Virus record (IMG/VR): IMGVR_UViG_3300031382_000005
Coordinates: 1-46,032 of that record
DNA from: a virus
DNA length: 46,032 nucleotides
Strand: one strand, 5' to 3'
Below the pieces are notes generated by a model, which saw only the letters and a list, made by a program, of their open reading frames with translations, had not been told where the DNA came from and made no database searches. Made by a program: the position numbers and the translations under genes. Below, in pieces: positions 9,847-17,713 of this stretch; position 1 is the first letter of the stretch; every line of letters begins with the position of its first letter.

Positions 9847-10355
9847 TAGCGGATAACACCTCCATTAGAACTTCCCAGTGTTATTTGACGCATAAGACTA
9901 TCAGCTTTGGGGACTATTGGATATTTACGCCCAACAGAGCCATTTCCTGATCCAGACCAAACAGTTCTAGTCTCAATCGGTCCCAGTTTCTCTGTAAGAG
10001 AGATTATACCTGGACCATTGATCGCTGTGTTGTTTATGAACAAGGTGTTCGTAAGAGAATAACGAAGATACTCTGCCATAGCTCTCTTGAGCTGAACAGG
10101 TAGTGCTACAGGATCAACTATGAAATAGTCCGTTGGATAAGACAGAGCTTGAGTTTCAGAGATCGTAAGTCCAGGAGCTTTATCACCCCAGCGAAGATCG
10201 ATGTACTCCGTAGTAAGACGTAACTGAACTTCAATCTGAGCTTCTGTCTCGGAAACTGCGACTCCACGATCAGACCAATAAGTAACATAATCAGAATATG
10301 ATAGATAACTCTCAGCAGTCGATAGTCCAGTTGCATCTTCTACGATGATTGTCAT
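9846..10355 (-). CDS. Head-tail connector, DnaT-like family
   Basis: 169 residues. The N-terminal TGLSTAESYLSYSDYVTYW and following helical repeats match the protein family often labelled 'DnaT-like ssDNA-binding' in phage head-tail connector positions, where it is the adaptor below the portal. The same reading frame is open further upstream, past two stops, up to 10634. Start ATG 10355 has a weak GGGAATAGGTGC leader. Confidence 0.65.
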   Translation of the reverse strand: MTIIVEDATGLSTAESYLSYSDYVTYWSDRGVAVSETEAQIEVQLRLTTEYIDLRWGDKAPGLTISETQALSYPTDYFIVDPVALPVQLKRAMAEYLRYSLTNTLFINNTAINGPGIISLTEKLGPIETRTVWSGSGNGSVGRKYPIVPKADSLMRQITLGSSNGGVIR

Positions 10356-10444
10356 TATTGCACCTATTCCCTTAAACTTCTTGCTGTATCTCTACAAGAA
10401 CACCCGTGACGGGCTTTGGATCGTGTCAGCGTTAATCAGGGAAA

Positions 10445-10482
10445 CACCGATCAATTTCATTTCTTCATTGATTGTATCGGTG
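10445..10482 (-). other. Imperfect hairpin in head-gene gap
   Basis: Arms at 10445-10455 and 10471-10482 pair with a single one-base bulge (CACCGAT-CAAT against ATTG-T-ATCGGTG). It lies in the roughly 250-base stretch between the 185-residue head protein and the connector, where no intact gene longer than 46 codons exists. Confidence 0.4.
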
Positions 10483-10493
10483 CCCCGATATCG

Positions 10494-10634
10494 TTACAGG
10501 CGTGGTGCCTGCGCTATCTTGGAACATCGTGGATAGGTCAGACGGGTCATACCTTCAGTGCCGCCTGCGAATAGAGCATCTATGGAGAACAGGTCTCTGT
10601 TAAGTATTTTTAGAAAGTCTGTTCTTTTTAGCAT
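10494..10634 (-). CDS. Possible small head-region gene, interrupted by TAA
   Basis: 46 codons from ATG 10634 to TAA 10494-10496, containing FSIDALFAGGTEGMTRLTYP. After this TAA the same frame stays open for 33 protein-like codons to a TAG at 10392-10394, and after that into the ATG of the connector at 10355. No Shine-Dalgarno sequence is visible at 10634. It could be a small gene, a decayed gene, or a gene read through stops; it could also be chance. Confidence 0.3.
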   Translation of the reverse strand: MLKRTDFLKILNRDLFSIDALFAGGTEGMTRLTYPRCSKIAQAPRL

Positions 10635-10677
10635 GATACAATGCCGCTGCCATGCGTTTTTGACCGAGAGTGCTCAT
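10600..10677 (-). CDS. Possible 25-residue peptide
   Basis: Begins MSTLGQKRMAAALYHAKK, five bases after the stop of the 185-residue head protein, so it could be translated by coupling. It overlaps the 46-codon frame in another phase; only one of the two is likely real. Confidence 0.25.
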   Translation of the reverse strand: MSTLGQKRMAAALYHAKKNRLSKNT

Positions 10678-10682
10678 GGTAA

Positions 10683-11240
10683 TTACTTTCTCATCAACGG
10701 ACGAACTTTCTTCTCACCTGATTTTGATTGATCCAACGGAGACACTGGATGTTGATCAAGCAATAGGGATCGATTTTTTTGGAAGTTAGCGACTCTACCG
10801 GCACGAGCAGCATTAGAAGATGCGATGGTCCGCATGATCTCGCGTTGATTGGCTTGAGGATCGATTTTTTGATGCATCAAACGAGCCGTAACCTCAGCTA
10901 GTGCATCACTGCGTTTTTTCTTTTCTGCTTTGAAATTTGCTTCTGCAGAAACGATTTCATCAAACTCTTCTTGAGCTTTAACGATATCTGGGTGATCGTA
11001 ACCCATGGAGTTTTCTTCAACTTCCTCATCTAACTGAGGTTGTTCTTCATCAACGTCTTTGGAAACGTCGAAGTTAACTCGTGAGAATTTTGGTGCAGCG
11101 TTGATGATGTCAGCTCGTTTCAGATTTTCAAAATCACCCAAGGAGGCAACAAAGTCTACCTTGGGCGCACCGTCCGCAGTCCATTGTTCGTCATCCATGG
11201 CGTCCATCAGTCCAAGGGCTTCTATAATTTTATCTTCCAT
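10683..11240 (-). CDS. Conserved head-region protein of unknown function
   Basis: 185 residues. Acidic centre (DEEQPQLDEEVEE) and a basic C-terminus. The N-terminal pattern DDEQWTADGAPKVDFVASL followed by KRADIINAAPKFSR is a conserved motif I know from small proteins downstream of capsid genes in many siphoviruses; its function is not established (decoration or internal head protein are possible). Its Shine-Dalgarno sequence (AAAGG) can be hidden by a hairpin with the upstream leader. Confidence 0.7.
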   Translation of the reverse strand: MEDKIIEALGLMDAMDDEQWTADGAPKVDFVASLGDFENLKRADIINAAPKFSRVNFDVSKDVDEEQPQLDEEVEENSMGYDHPDIVKAQEEFDEIVSAEANFKAEKKKRSDALAEVTARLMHQKIDPQANQREIMRTIASSNAARAGRVANFQKNRSLLLDQHPVSPLDQSKSGEKKVRPLMRK

Positions 11241-11252
11241 AGTATCGACCTT

Positions 11253-11288
11253 TCAGGAGGGAGGAAAGGAGAGCCCAAGTAGAGACAT
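11253..11288 (-). CDS. Possible 11-residue leader peptide
   Basis: ATG at 11288, preceded by AAAAGGAGAAAACA, one of the best ribosome-binding sites in the window, reads MSLLGLSFPPS and stops at TGA 11253-11255. The stop overlaps the GAAAGG that serves the next gene. CCTTTC in the leader can pair with GAAAGG, so translating the leader could expose the start of the 185-residue protein. Confidence 0.35.
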   Translation of the reverse strand: MSLLGLSFPPS

Positions 11289-11311
11289 TGTTTTCTCCTT
11301 TTATAAGATTT

Positions 11312-11333
11312 GGGCGGAACCTAAGCTCCGCCC
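11312..11333. terminator. Hairpin after the major capsid gene
   Basis: Perfect 7-base arms, GGGCGGA and TCCGCCC, around an eight-base loop, ten bases past the capsid stop. The T-run (TGTTTTT) is on the plus-strand side, so on the minus strand it lacks a good U-tail; it may stabilise capsid mRNA or stop antisense transcripts. Confidence 0.5.
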
Positions 11334-11343
11334 TGTTTTTCAG

Positions 11344-12387
11344 TTATGCCTCGCGAGAGATCAGACGAGCCATCTTGATCTGCTTGCGCTCTGGGAACAC
11401 ACGTTTCCAAGAAGCAGCAGTAGCAAGAACCGAGTTAGCTGGACCACCAGCTGGAGTCGCACCTTCATAAGCGTGGCCTTTGGGGTGAAAGCCCCAGCGA
11501 ACACGGTTGTAGAGGATTTCTTGACCAGCGCCGTTACCTGCTCCTGGTTGATCGTCAATCGCGGTTGGTTTATCCGGAGAACCTTGCGCGAAAACAATCG
11601 CACCAGCGCCGAAGACCCAGCTTTCGTAAACACCACCAGCAGCAGGAAGACCATCGTCAACAATAACTTCACGACCCAAGAAGGTGGGAACTTGAATAGC
11701 ACGTCCGTTAATACTGTCAGGGATAAAGTCGATCAAGTTGTTTTTCAACATGCGAGCGTAGACCACTGAGTGGACCATGATCATCGACAGATCTTCCATG
11801 CTGTCGCCCATTGTCAACGTAGTGTCGATAAAGGCTTCTGCGGAGAAGTCAGTTACACCAGCTTCGTAAGAGCTACCTTTGATGTCGTTGGTCATATCAC
11901 CTTGAACGTGCTCAGCATCAGCTGGAGCAGCCGCGTTATCTGCGAAAACCCCGTTAACAACGTTGACAAAAGCAACCTGTTGACGACGAACCCAATAGTC
12001 TGCGACTCGAGATTGGATAGCAGCGGCAGGGTCATCGCCCGACATCAACTTAGCGAGTTGAGTGGCAGTCCAAGAGTTGTTACGCTCAAGACGAACAGCA
12101 ACTTCTGTCAGGGTGCTGATTTTGTTCGGATCGGGGTCAACAACTCCTCCAGTGAAAGTGTTTCGCTGACTCTCGTTAGATACGCGCTCTTCGTCGTTGT
12201 CAAGGTCGTCGTAAGAAGGCATGTTGAAAGTGAGACCACCACCATTTAGCAGATCGGCCATGTCGCTATCGGAGACTACGGCACCAGAACGAATGAGGCG
12301 AGATTTTTCTTCAGTTTCCTGCATAGCGTAGGGAGTGAAGATTTCGGGGACAATGATGTCCGAGATTGAAGTGTGTCCAGAGGCCAT
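11344..12387 (-). CDS. Major capsid protein
   Basis: 347 residues. The N-terminus with SDIIVPEIFTPYAMQETEEK and the following STLTEVAVRLERNNSW stretch fit the 'major capsid protein 13-like' group of HK97-fold coat proteins. It lies after the scaffold and portal genes in the standard order. ATG 12387 has an AAAGGA ribosome-binding site. Flanked on both sides by strong hairpins. No N-terminal delta domain or protease cleavage site is obvious, which fits a separate scaffold gene. Confidence 0.88.
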   Translation of the reverse strand: MASGHTSISDIIVPEIFTPYAMQETEEKSRLIRSGAVVSDSDMADLLNGGGLTFNMPSYDDLDNDEERVSNESQRNTFTGGVVDPDPNKISTLTEVAVRLERNNSWTATQLAKLMSGDDPAAAIQSRVADYWVRRQQVAFVNVVNGVFADNAAAPADAEHVQGDMTNDIKGSSYEAGVTDFSAEAFIDTTLTMGDSMEDLSMIMVHSVVYARMLKNNLIDFIPDSINGRAIQVPTFLGREVIVDDGLPAAGGVYESWVFGAGAIVFAQGSPDKPTAIDDQPGAGNGAGQEILYNRVRWGFHPKGHAYEGATPAGGPANSVLATAASWKRVFPERKQIKMARLISREA

Positions 12388-12412
12388 TGAAGAGGATCCT
12401 TTCCTAAGATGT

Positions 12413-12441
12413 TCATGGCTAGATAATTGCTAGTCCCATGA
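12413..12441 (-). promoter_or_regulatory. Hairpin 2 of the capsid leader
   Basis: Arms 12413-12422 and 12430-12441 pair over ten bases with a two-base bulge (TCATGG-CTAG against CTAG-TC-CCATGA). It lies 26 bases upstream of the capsid start, directly after hairpin 1. Confidence 0.5.
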
Positions 12442-12456
12442 CCAGCCGAAGAGAAT

Positions 12457-12489
12457 TTGTCAAGAGCCTCCCATGGAAGCCCTTGACAA
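12457..12489 (-). promoter_or_regulatory. Hairpin 1 of the capsid leader (15 base pairs)
   Basis: Fifteen-base arms at 12457-12471 and 12475-12489 pair along their whole length in the minus-strand RNA (two G-U pairs) with a three-base loop. It stands between scaffold and capsid genes. No U-run follows, so an RNase-processing or stabilising site that raises capsid over scaffold/portal expression is more likely than termination. Confidence 0.5.
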
Positions 12490-12524
12490 TATATTTACAT
12501 CACGCTGCAGAAGATAGCAACAGG

Positions 12525-13349
12525 TTATTTGCTCGAAGCAGGACGAGCACCACCAATAGATGTTCCAGCGGCAGTTGCGAGTTGATTAGCTAACTCTCGA
12601 TCTGAGTTGATGAGTTTGCCCTGTTGAGTAACGTTCCAATTATCACCTGAGAATGGATTCTTACCACCGTTGACACCACCCATACCGCCGACAGCGCCAC
12701 CGCCTGTAGATGTAGGCCACCAGTGAGGACGCTGTTTCTGCATCTCTTGCATGAACTGCTTTACGTCTACCCCAGGAGTGACTCCATCAGCATCAGTCTT
12801 AACAATCCATTTACCAGTAGTCTCATCTTTCTCGAGGTAGTCTGCAGCCACGAGTTCAATATCGCGGAGTGCCGTGCCATGAACTTTCATCTCAGAGGCA
12901 ATCTTACGAACAACTTCGTTACGAGAGCCTGTGGTGATAGTTCCGTTCAGCTTATCGTTGTCTGAGGTCAACTCACTATTCGCTGTTGTGAGTTCTTCAA
13001 TCTGCCGTTCCAGAGGTGCAGTTTTCTGTTTCATGCGAGACTCAACGATTTTGTTGATTGCCTCATCATCCAACTTGCCCCCACTTGCGGCTTCCAACTC
13101 TTCGACGCGATCTAACGTAGCTTGAACTTCTGCGGCGTTCATACCCTTGAACGGCTTTAAATCAGCTTTCGTTTTAGCGTGGTCTTCACGTTCTTTGCGA
13201 AGACCTTCTTGGACACGGTCTACGTCCACTTGGGTTTTCATGCCAATAACGCCTGTCAACACAGCTTTGCCGTCTTGCTCAGTGTAAAGAGATTTGAAAG
13301 TGACAGGAACTTCTGCCATTGTTTGGTAAACTAGTTCGATCGGATCCAT
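12525..13349 (-). CDS. Scaffolding protein (GP20-type)
   Basis: 274 residues. A charged, predicted coiled-coil region covers about residues 45-170 (for example KEREDHAKTKADLKPF and LERQIEELTTANSELTSDN), followed by a Gly-rich tail (GGAVGGMGGVNGGKNPF). This is the make-up of minor-structural-GP20/scaffold proteins that shape the procapsid. It lies between portal and capsid genes, as expected. Confidence 0.8.
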   Translation of the reverse strand: MDPIELVYQTMAEVPVTFKSLYTEQDGKAVLTGVIGMKTQVDVDRVQEGLRKEREDHAKTKADLKPFKGMNAAEVQATLDRVEELEAASGGKLDDEAINKIVESRMKQKTAPLERQIEELTTANSELTSDNDKLNGTITTGSRNEVVRKIASEMKVHGTALRDIELVAADYLEKDETTGKWIVKTDADGVTPGVDVKQFMQEMQKQRPHWWPTSTGGGAVGGMGGVNGGKNPFSGDNWNVTQQGKLINSDRELANQLATAAGTSIGGARPASSK

Positions 13350-13368
13350 GTCCGGTCTCCTTTATATA

Positions 13369-13384
13369 ACGGCTCCATGGCCGT
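13369..13384 (-). other. Short hairpin between portal and scaffold
   Basis: ACGGC and GCCGT arms around a six-base loop in the 47-base gap downstream of the scaffold start. Small; role unknown. Confidence 0.3.
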
Positions 13385-13396
13385 GGTTAGTGGGGA

Positions 13397-14941
13397 TCAT
13401 TCCCCTGTCTTAGCTTTGTTACGGGCAGACTTTTTATCGTCTGTTTTGTCTCCAGTAGAATTTTGATCAGGTCCAGCCATATCACCAGTTTCTGGTGTTC
13501 TGAAAGGATGATCTTCAGCTTCCTCTAGTTTAGAAGCTGCCATTTCTTCTTCAAAAGTAAGCGCAGTGATTTTACGCTTGCGAGCAAGAGTATGTAATGA
13601 AGAGGCACTGATTGGGAAACCCAAGGTGCGAGCAGTTGCCATCTCTACCATCGTCTGACCTGTGAGTGGTGTCTCGCCGAATTCTTTGTTCGGTGTGACT
13701 TTTACTTCTTTTGGGTCTAGACCCATCCAAACAGCACATGTTTTAAGAATATCTTCGAGTGCCATAGCGCCAGCATCTGCGACTTGGTTGAGGTCTGCTG
13801 TGCGGCTCGCGACGCGGATTCGCATACTGTCGCCGCTTTCACGCTCGCGACTAGTGCTGTCTAAAGTATTCGCACCCATAGTACCAGCACGGCTCTCTAA
13901 CTTGTCGATAGCCTCACGTTGCTCTGTTAGACCTTTGCCTTCTACGCCAACAAATTCCGCTGTCGCACCCAATGGAAGATCTAAGCGAGCACCTGTACCG
14001 GTCCGGACAGCATCTCCTTCTTCCAGTTGTGCTCCGGTAGTAACGAAAGTATCTTGCCCCTGCATAAACAAATTTTGACGATAATCTGCATCTGATCTAA
14101 ATAGGGTGAGACAAAGGTTGCTCAAGTCCAAAAGAACTGGATCATCTGGCTCGGCGGTAACATCAACAGAGTTTACGATCACAAACGGAATTTTATTGAG
14201 TTCTCGACCTTTGTAGGAAGGTCTCTTCAACTCATCTTCGTCAAATGCGCTGTCACGAAACAATGCTTGGCTGTAAGTTCCGATTTGTTGGTTATCATCT
14301 GGTTCACCGAGAATAAGAACTCTATGTTGGGTTGTGAGATCCCACATGAAGTTATTTTTGCGAATATAAGCAGTTTCGTCTAAGACCACCATGTTTAGTG
14401 AGTCTTTGTTTAGATCAGTGGTGCCGACGTCCCAATTGATGATACGTTCTGCTCCATACAACGATAGAATAGGTAAATCTGGCCCAGAGCCGGGAACAAG
14501 AGGTAAATCTGCCATAATACCAGTGCGGCCAACAAGAAGCTGTTCTGAATTGATTCGGCGGAGTAAGTCTTCAAGTTTTTCGCCTTTACTGGAGCGAATG
14601 TCTTCCATTCCGTCAGGTAATTCTATTTTCGGAGGTTGGTTATGCATCATACCAACTGCCATCTGCACAGCTTCACGAACAAAGTTGTGATAACGAGCTC
14701 TTTTCAAATAAGCTGCGTAAGCGGTAGATCCTGTGGATTTTGCTTCTTTTCCATAACCATCTAAAATGTGAGATGACGTAGCAGGAAGATATTCAGTACT
14801 TCGAGACTTAACTCGCTTCTCACCTTTGTACGTATCACGCATCTGCTTCCAGTCTGGAAGGTGTTCCGTGTAAGAAGGGTGATTTTGAGTGAGAGAATTA
14901 TCCATAAAGAAGAGCATACCTGTATCTAATTGGTTTGACAA
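13397..14941 (-). CDS. Portal protein (DUF4055 family)
   Basis: 514 residues; forms the dodecameric DNA gate of the head. The N-terminus (MLFFMDNSLTQNHPSYTE, then DTYKGEKRVKSR and LKRARYHNFVREAVQMAVG) matches the DUF4055 portal family. The C-terminus is charged and probably disordered. Ten bases separate it from the large terminase, in the usual order. Confidence 0.88.
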   Translation of the reverse strand: MSNQLDTGMLFFMDNSLTQNHPSYTEHLPDWKQMRDTYKGEKRVKSRSTEYLPATSSHILDGYGKEAKSTGSTAYAAYLKRARYHNFVREAVQMAVGMMHNQPPKIELPDGMEDIRSSKGEKLEDLLRRINSEQLLVGRTGIMADLPLVPGSGPDLPILSLYGAERIINWDVGTTDLNKDSLNMVVLDETAYIRKNNFMWDLTTQHRVLILGEPDDNQQIGTYSQALFRDSAFDEDELKRPSYKGRELNKIPFVIVNSVDVTAEPDDPVLLDLSNLCLTLFRSDADYRQNLFMQGQDTFVTTGAQLEEGDAVRTGTGARLDLPLGATAEFVGVEGKGLTEQREAIDKLESRAGTMGANTLDSTSRERESGDSMRIRVASRTADLNQVADAGAMALEDILKTCAVWMGLDPKEVKVTPNKEFGETPLTGQTMVEMATARTLGFPISASSLHTLARKRKITALTFEEEMAASKLEEAEDHPFRTPETGDMAGPDQNSTGDKTDDKKSARNKAKTGE

Positions 14942-14951
14942 TCACTTTTTG

Positions 14952-16484
14952 TCAATGAGCACCTGTCGTTGTTCCAGAAGTTCCAGTTTGCCCAACAAAG
15001 CGAACAAAATAGCGAACTTCATCAGCGACATGGTCTTCTGCGTCAGTGTTTATGTCGTCTGGGTTCTTTTCATCACGAGGAAGAACTGGTAAAGTCTCAA
15101 TAAAAGCTGTACACGTAGTGAAAACGAATAAAGCAGGCTTCTCCCGAGGGAAAATAGCGATAACTTCACCTTTTTCATCTTTCTTTACGTTGGGACCAGC
15201 GTTTCTGATACGTTGTCTCACTTGAGTCCAGCCGGTTACACGAGATCCAGGACGTTTATCAGCCGCATTCCACATAATTCCAGGATATCTGTTCCCATCA
15301 TCTAGTCTCACTTTGGCTTTCATATCCGTGGCGATACAATTTCCGTTTTCAGCAGCAAATATCTGCGAATCAGCAACACCTGCTCGGACACGGCACCAAG
15401 TTGTTCCTCTTTCTCTCCAACCCCATTCCATTTCTCTCTTGACAATACCTTCGGAGATCTCTGATGCCAGAATATTAAGCCCTTCGTTCGGACGGTTGTC
15501 ATGGCATCCATACCATTCTCGAATACGAAATACATCTCCCCGAATGGTGCTTCTCCAACTTCCATCCCGTAGCTGTACGTCTTCTCCGTTGCTGATCGCC
15601 CACCAGCCCACAGAGAAAGGCTTGCTCGCACCCCAGTCAAAGCTTCTAGTGATCTTCCAATTAAAGGGAATATCAAACGGTAAGACAACATTGTACTTAG
15701 GATCCCATACATCGTCAAACATTCCTCCGGATACGATATCCCATGAACCGTCTAACCAAGCCTTCTTCTGGGCTTCGTTATCGGCTGATGCGGCAATCTT
15801 CTGTTTGTATTCTGGATCTGCTTCAAGAAGTATTAGGTTTTCGTCAATGTGAGATTTAATGCTGAGACGCGGTGGTTCTTTTTCCCCATCTTCATCCATG
15901 AGGTCACGACGAACTATCATGTTGAGGCTCTGTGGTTTGAAACGATTCTTTACCCAATTATGACCTGGACCCGATGGGTTCGTTGTCGCGCGACACATAC
16001 GAGGCATACCCTTCACAGATGAGCGGCAGGTAGACATCATTTTCTTGTAGCCTTTAGCGTTAGGCCAGTTACAGAGTTCTTCCCAACCAATCCATGGATA
16101 CTCGTGACCGTGATAGTTATCGTAGTCATTTTCTTTTGCAAACTGTCGTAGAAGAAGCTGCTCACCAGTTGGCCAAGTCCACGTATGCTCGGAGTGGTTG
16201 AACTTCGCAGTAGGCCAGATCTGCGGGATCCACTTTTTTGTCTTCGAGATAACATCGGTCAACTGCTTGTAGGTTTGACGAAACAGAATACCTTTCCACC
16301 CAGCGCCGTGACCTTTGCCGACGTGCATACAGTAGGACATAAGGAGAGAGTCTGTTTTCCCTCCACCTCTTGTCCCTTCAAACAACACCTCGAAGACAGG
16401 GGTGGAAGACAAGAACGCTTCTTGAGATCCAGGCATGGGTCTCCATACTACATTCTTTGGATATGATTTTGTTTCAATTTGCAT
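14952..16484 (-). CDS. Terminase large subunit
   Basis: 510 residues from ATG 16484 (an earlier in-frame start at 16517 lies inside the preceding gene). Walker A is GTRGGGKT at residues 37-44, followed by a Walker B/acidic strand in EYPWIGWEELCNW, and coupling motif RATTNPSGPGHNWVK. The C-terminal RNase H-like nuclease begins with TRSFDWGASKPFSVGWW. The enzyme packages DNA into proheads and cuts concatemers. The start overlaps the upstream gene by 11 bases. Its small-subunit partner is 8 kb away. Confidence 0.95.
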   Translation of the reverse strand: MQIETKSYPKNVVWRPMPGSQEAFLSSTPVFEVLFEGTRGGGKTDSLLMSYCMHVGKGHGAGWKGILFRQTYKQLTDVISKTKKWIPQIWPTAKFNHSEHTWTWPTGEQLLLRQFAKENDYDNYHGHEYPWIGWEELCNWPNAKGYKKMMSTCRSSVKGMPRMCRATTNPSGPGHNWVKNRFKPQSLNMIVRRDLMDEDGEKEPPRLSIKSHIDENLILLEADPEYKQKIAASADNEAQKKAWLDGSWDIVSGGMFDDVWDPKYNVVLPFDIPFNWKITRSFDWGASKPFSVGWWAISNGEDVQLRDGSWRSTIRGDVFRIREWYGCHDNRPNEGLNILASEISEGIVKREMEWGWRERGTTWCRVRAGVADSQIFAAENGNCIATDMKAKVRLDDGNRYPGIMWNAADKRPGSRVTGWTQVRQRIRNAGPNVKKDEKGEVIAIFPREKPALFVFTTCTAFIETLPVLPRDEKNPDDINTDAEDHVADEVRYFVRFVGQTGTSGTTTGAH

Positions 16485-17022
16485 TAAACTGCATTTCGTC
16501 TGTAAACAAAGCATCAACCGCAGTTTCTGTCATGACATCCATTGAAATCATAAACAATACTAGCCAGTGCATTCGCTCAACGCTTTGTGCCGTTGACCAC
16601 TCAATCTGGGCGCTTACCTTTTGGTCGTCGCTCATGTATTCAAGGAACTCATCCATTGCATTAGGCCAATTTCCCTTGGAAGCTGAAATTCCGTCATAGC
16701 TAGATAACACCTCAAAGTTGATAAGCTGTTTACAAAAATCACCCTTGCTGATGGACTTTTTCGCACGGATGTCTTTAATATCCATGTCTGAAACAGTTAC
16801 CGTGCGCAGAACGCGGTCTGCCTCTACCGTTTCAACCGTTGCCGATTTGGTGCGTGTGGTTTTCGAGTTGTCCACCGTTACATCAACAACAGGAATAAGC
16901 CGTTCGATCCCGTGGACGCCAGCGGTCGGCGGTGAAACTGTGTCGCCGTTTTCAAACGTCACCCGCCCCGTGCCGTGGTAAGTGCGAATTACTTTTCCGT
17001 CTTTGATGTGTGCTAGTTTCAT
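16474..17022 (-). CDS. Probable tail fibre accessory protein or chaperone
   Basis: 182 residues beginning MKLAHIKDGKVIRTYHGTG, then FENGDTVSPPTAGVHGIERL, a start seen in small phage tail-fibre assembly or fibre-linked proteins. The C-terminal half is helical (SAQIEWSTAQSVERMHWLVL). It directly follows the fibre genes. GC content is higher than in the adjoining head genes, like the rest of the fibre cassette. Assignment tentative. Confidence 0.45.
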   Translation of the reverse strand: MKLAHIKDGKVIRTYHGTGRVTFENGDTVSPPTAGVHGIERLIPVVDVTVDNSKTTRTKSATVETVEADRVLRTVTVSDMDIKDIRAKKSISKGDFCKQLINFEVLSSYDGISASKGNWPNAMDEFLEYMSDDQKVSAQIEWSTAQSVERMHWLVLFMISMDVMTETAVDALFTDEMQFNAN

Positions 17023-17032
17023 GGTTTACCCT

Positions 17033-17713
17033 CTATGAATTTCCATGCTTGTAGATTGTGTCGGAGAGTTGGTCGCAGCTAATCAAGTTGGCTCCATCGT
17101 AAGTTAGTCCAGATGGTAGCAATGAGGGCGAAGCAAAACTTGAAAGAATTGTTGATGAAACACCATCGTGAATATAGATTGTGTCGGAGAAGAAATCACA
17201 ACTAATTAAGTTAGTCCCATCGTAAGCTAGTCCAGATGGCCGCGACGAAGGCGAAGCAAAGCTGGATAAGATTGTAGACGAAACACCATCGTGGATGTAA
17301 ATTGTGTCGGAATCAAAATCACAGCTAATCAAGTTGGCTCCATCGTAAGTTAGTCCATATGGCCGCAATGAAGGCGAAGCAAAGCTGGATAAAATCGTTG
17401 ATGAAACACCATCGTGAATATAGATTGTGCTGCCGCTTCTGTCACAACTAATCAAGTTAGTTCCATTGTAAGCTAGTCCAAATGGTTGCGATGAAGGCGA
17501 AGCAAAACTTGAAAGAATTGTTGATGAAACACCATCGTGAATATAGATTGTGTCAGAGAAGTAATCACAACTAATTAGATTAGTCCCATCGTAAGCTAGT
17601 CCAGATGGTTGCAATGAAGACGTTGCAAAGCTGGATAAGATTGTGCTGTTAGGAGTGCCACCCCCGCCCGCTGGGATGTAACCCGACCCGATCATTGGTA
17701 AAATCAAAGTCAT
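17033..17713 (-). CDS. Beta-propeller tail fibre/spike protein with five repeats
   Basis: 226 residues. After a short Gly-rich N-terminus there are five tandem repeats of 41 residues, each with the shape ILSSFASPSxxPxGLxYDG, NLISCD and TIYIHDGVSS. The repeat is also visible in the DNA with a 123-base period. This is a YncE/NHL-like propeller pattern. Each repeat keeps one Cys. Five blades are fewer than most propellers, so it may be completed by a trimer or vary by recombination. Likely receptor-binding or surface-binding. Confidence 0.6.
   Translation of the reverse strand: MTLILPMIGSGYIPAGGGGTPNSTILSSFATSSLQPSGLAYDGTNLISCDYFSDTIYIHDGVSSTILSSFASPSSQPFGLAYNGTNLISCDRSGSTIYIHDGVSSTILSSFASPSLRPYGLTYDGANLISCDFDSDTIYIHDGVSSTILSSFASPSSRPSGLAYDGTNLISCDFFSDTIYIHDGVSSTILSSFASPSLLPSGLTYDGANLISCDQLSDTIYKHGNS

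Noticed and set aside
10345-10536. 63-codon plus-strand frame in the head-gene gap
   Set aside because: Antisense to the late operon with no ribosome-binding site; starts inside the connector gene's start region.
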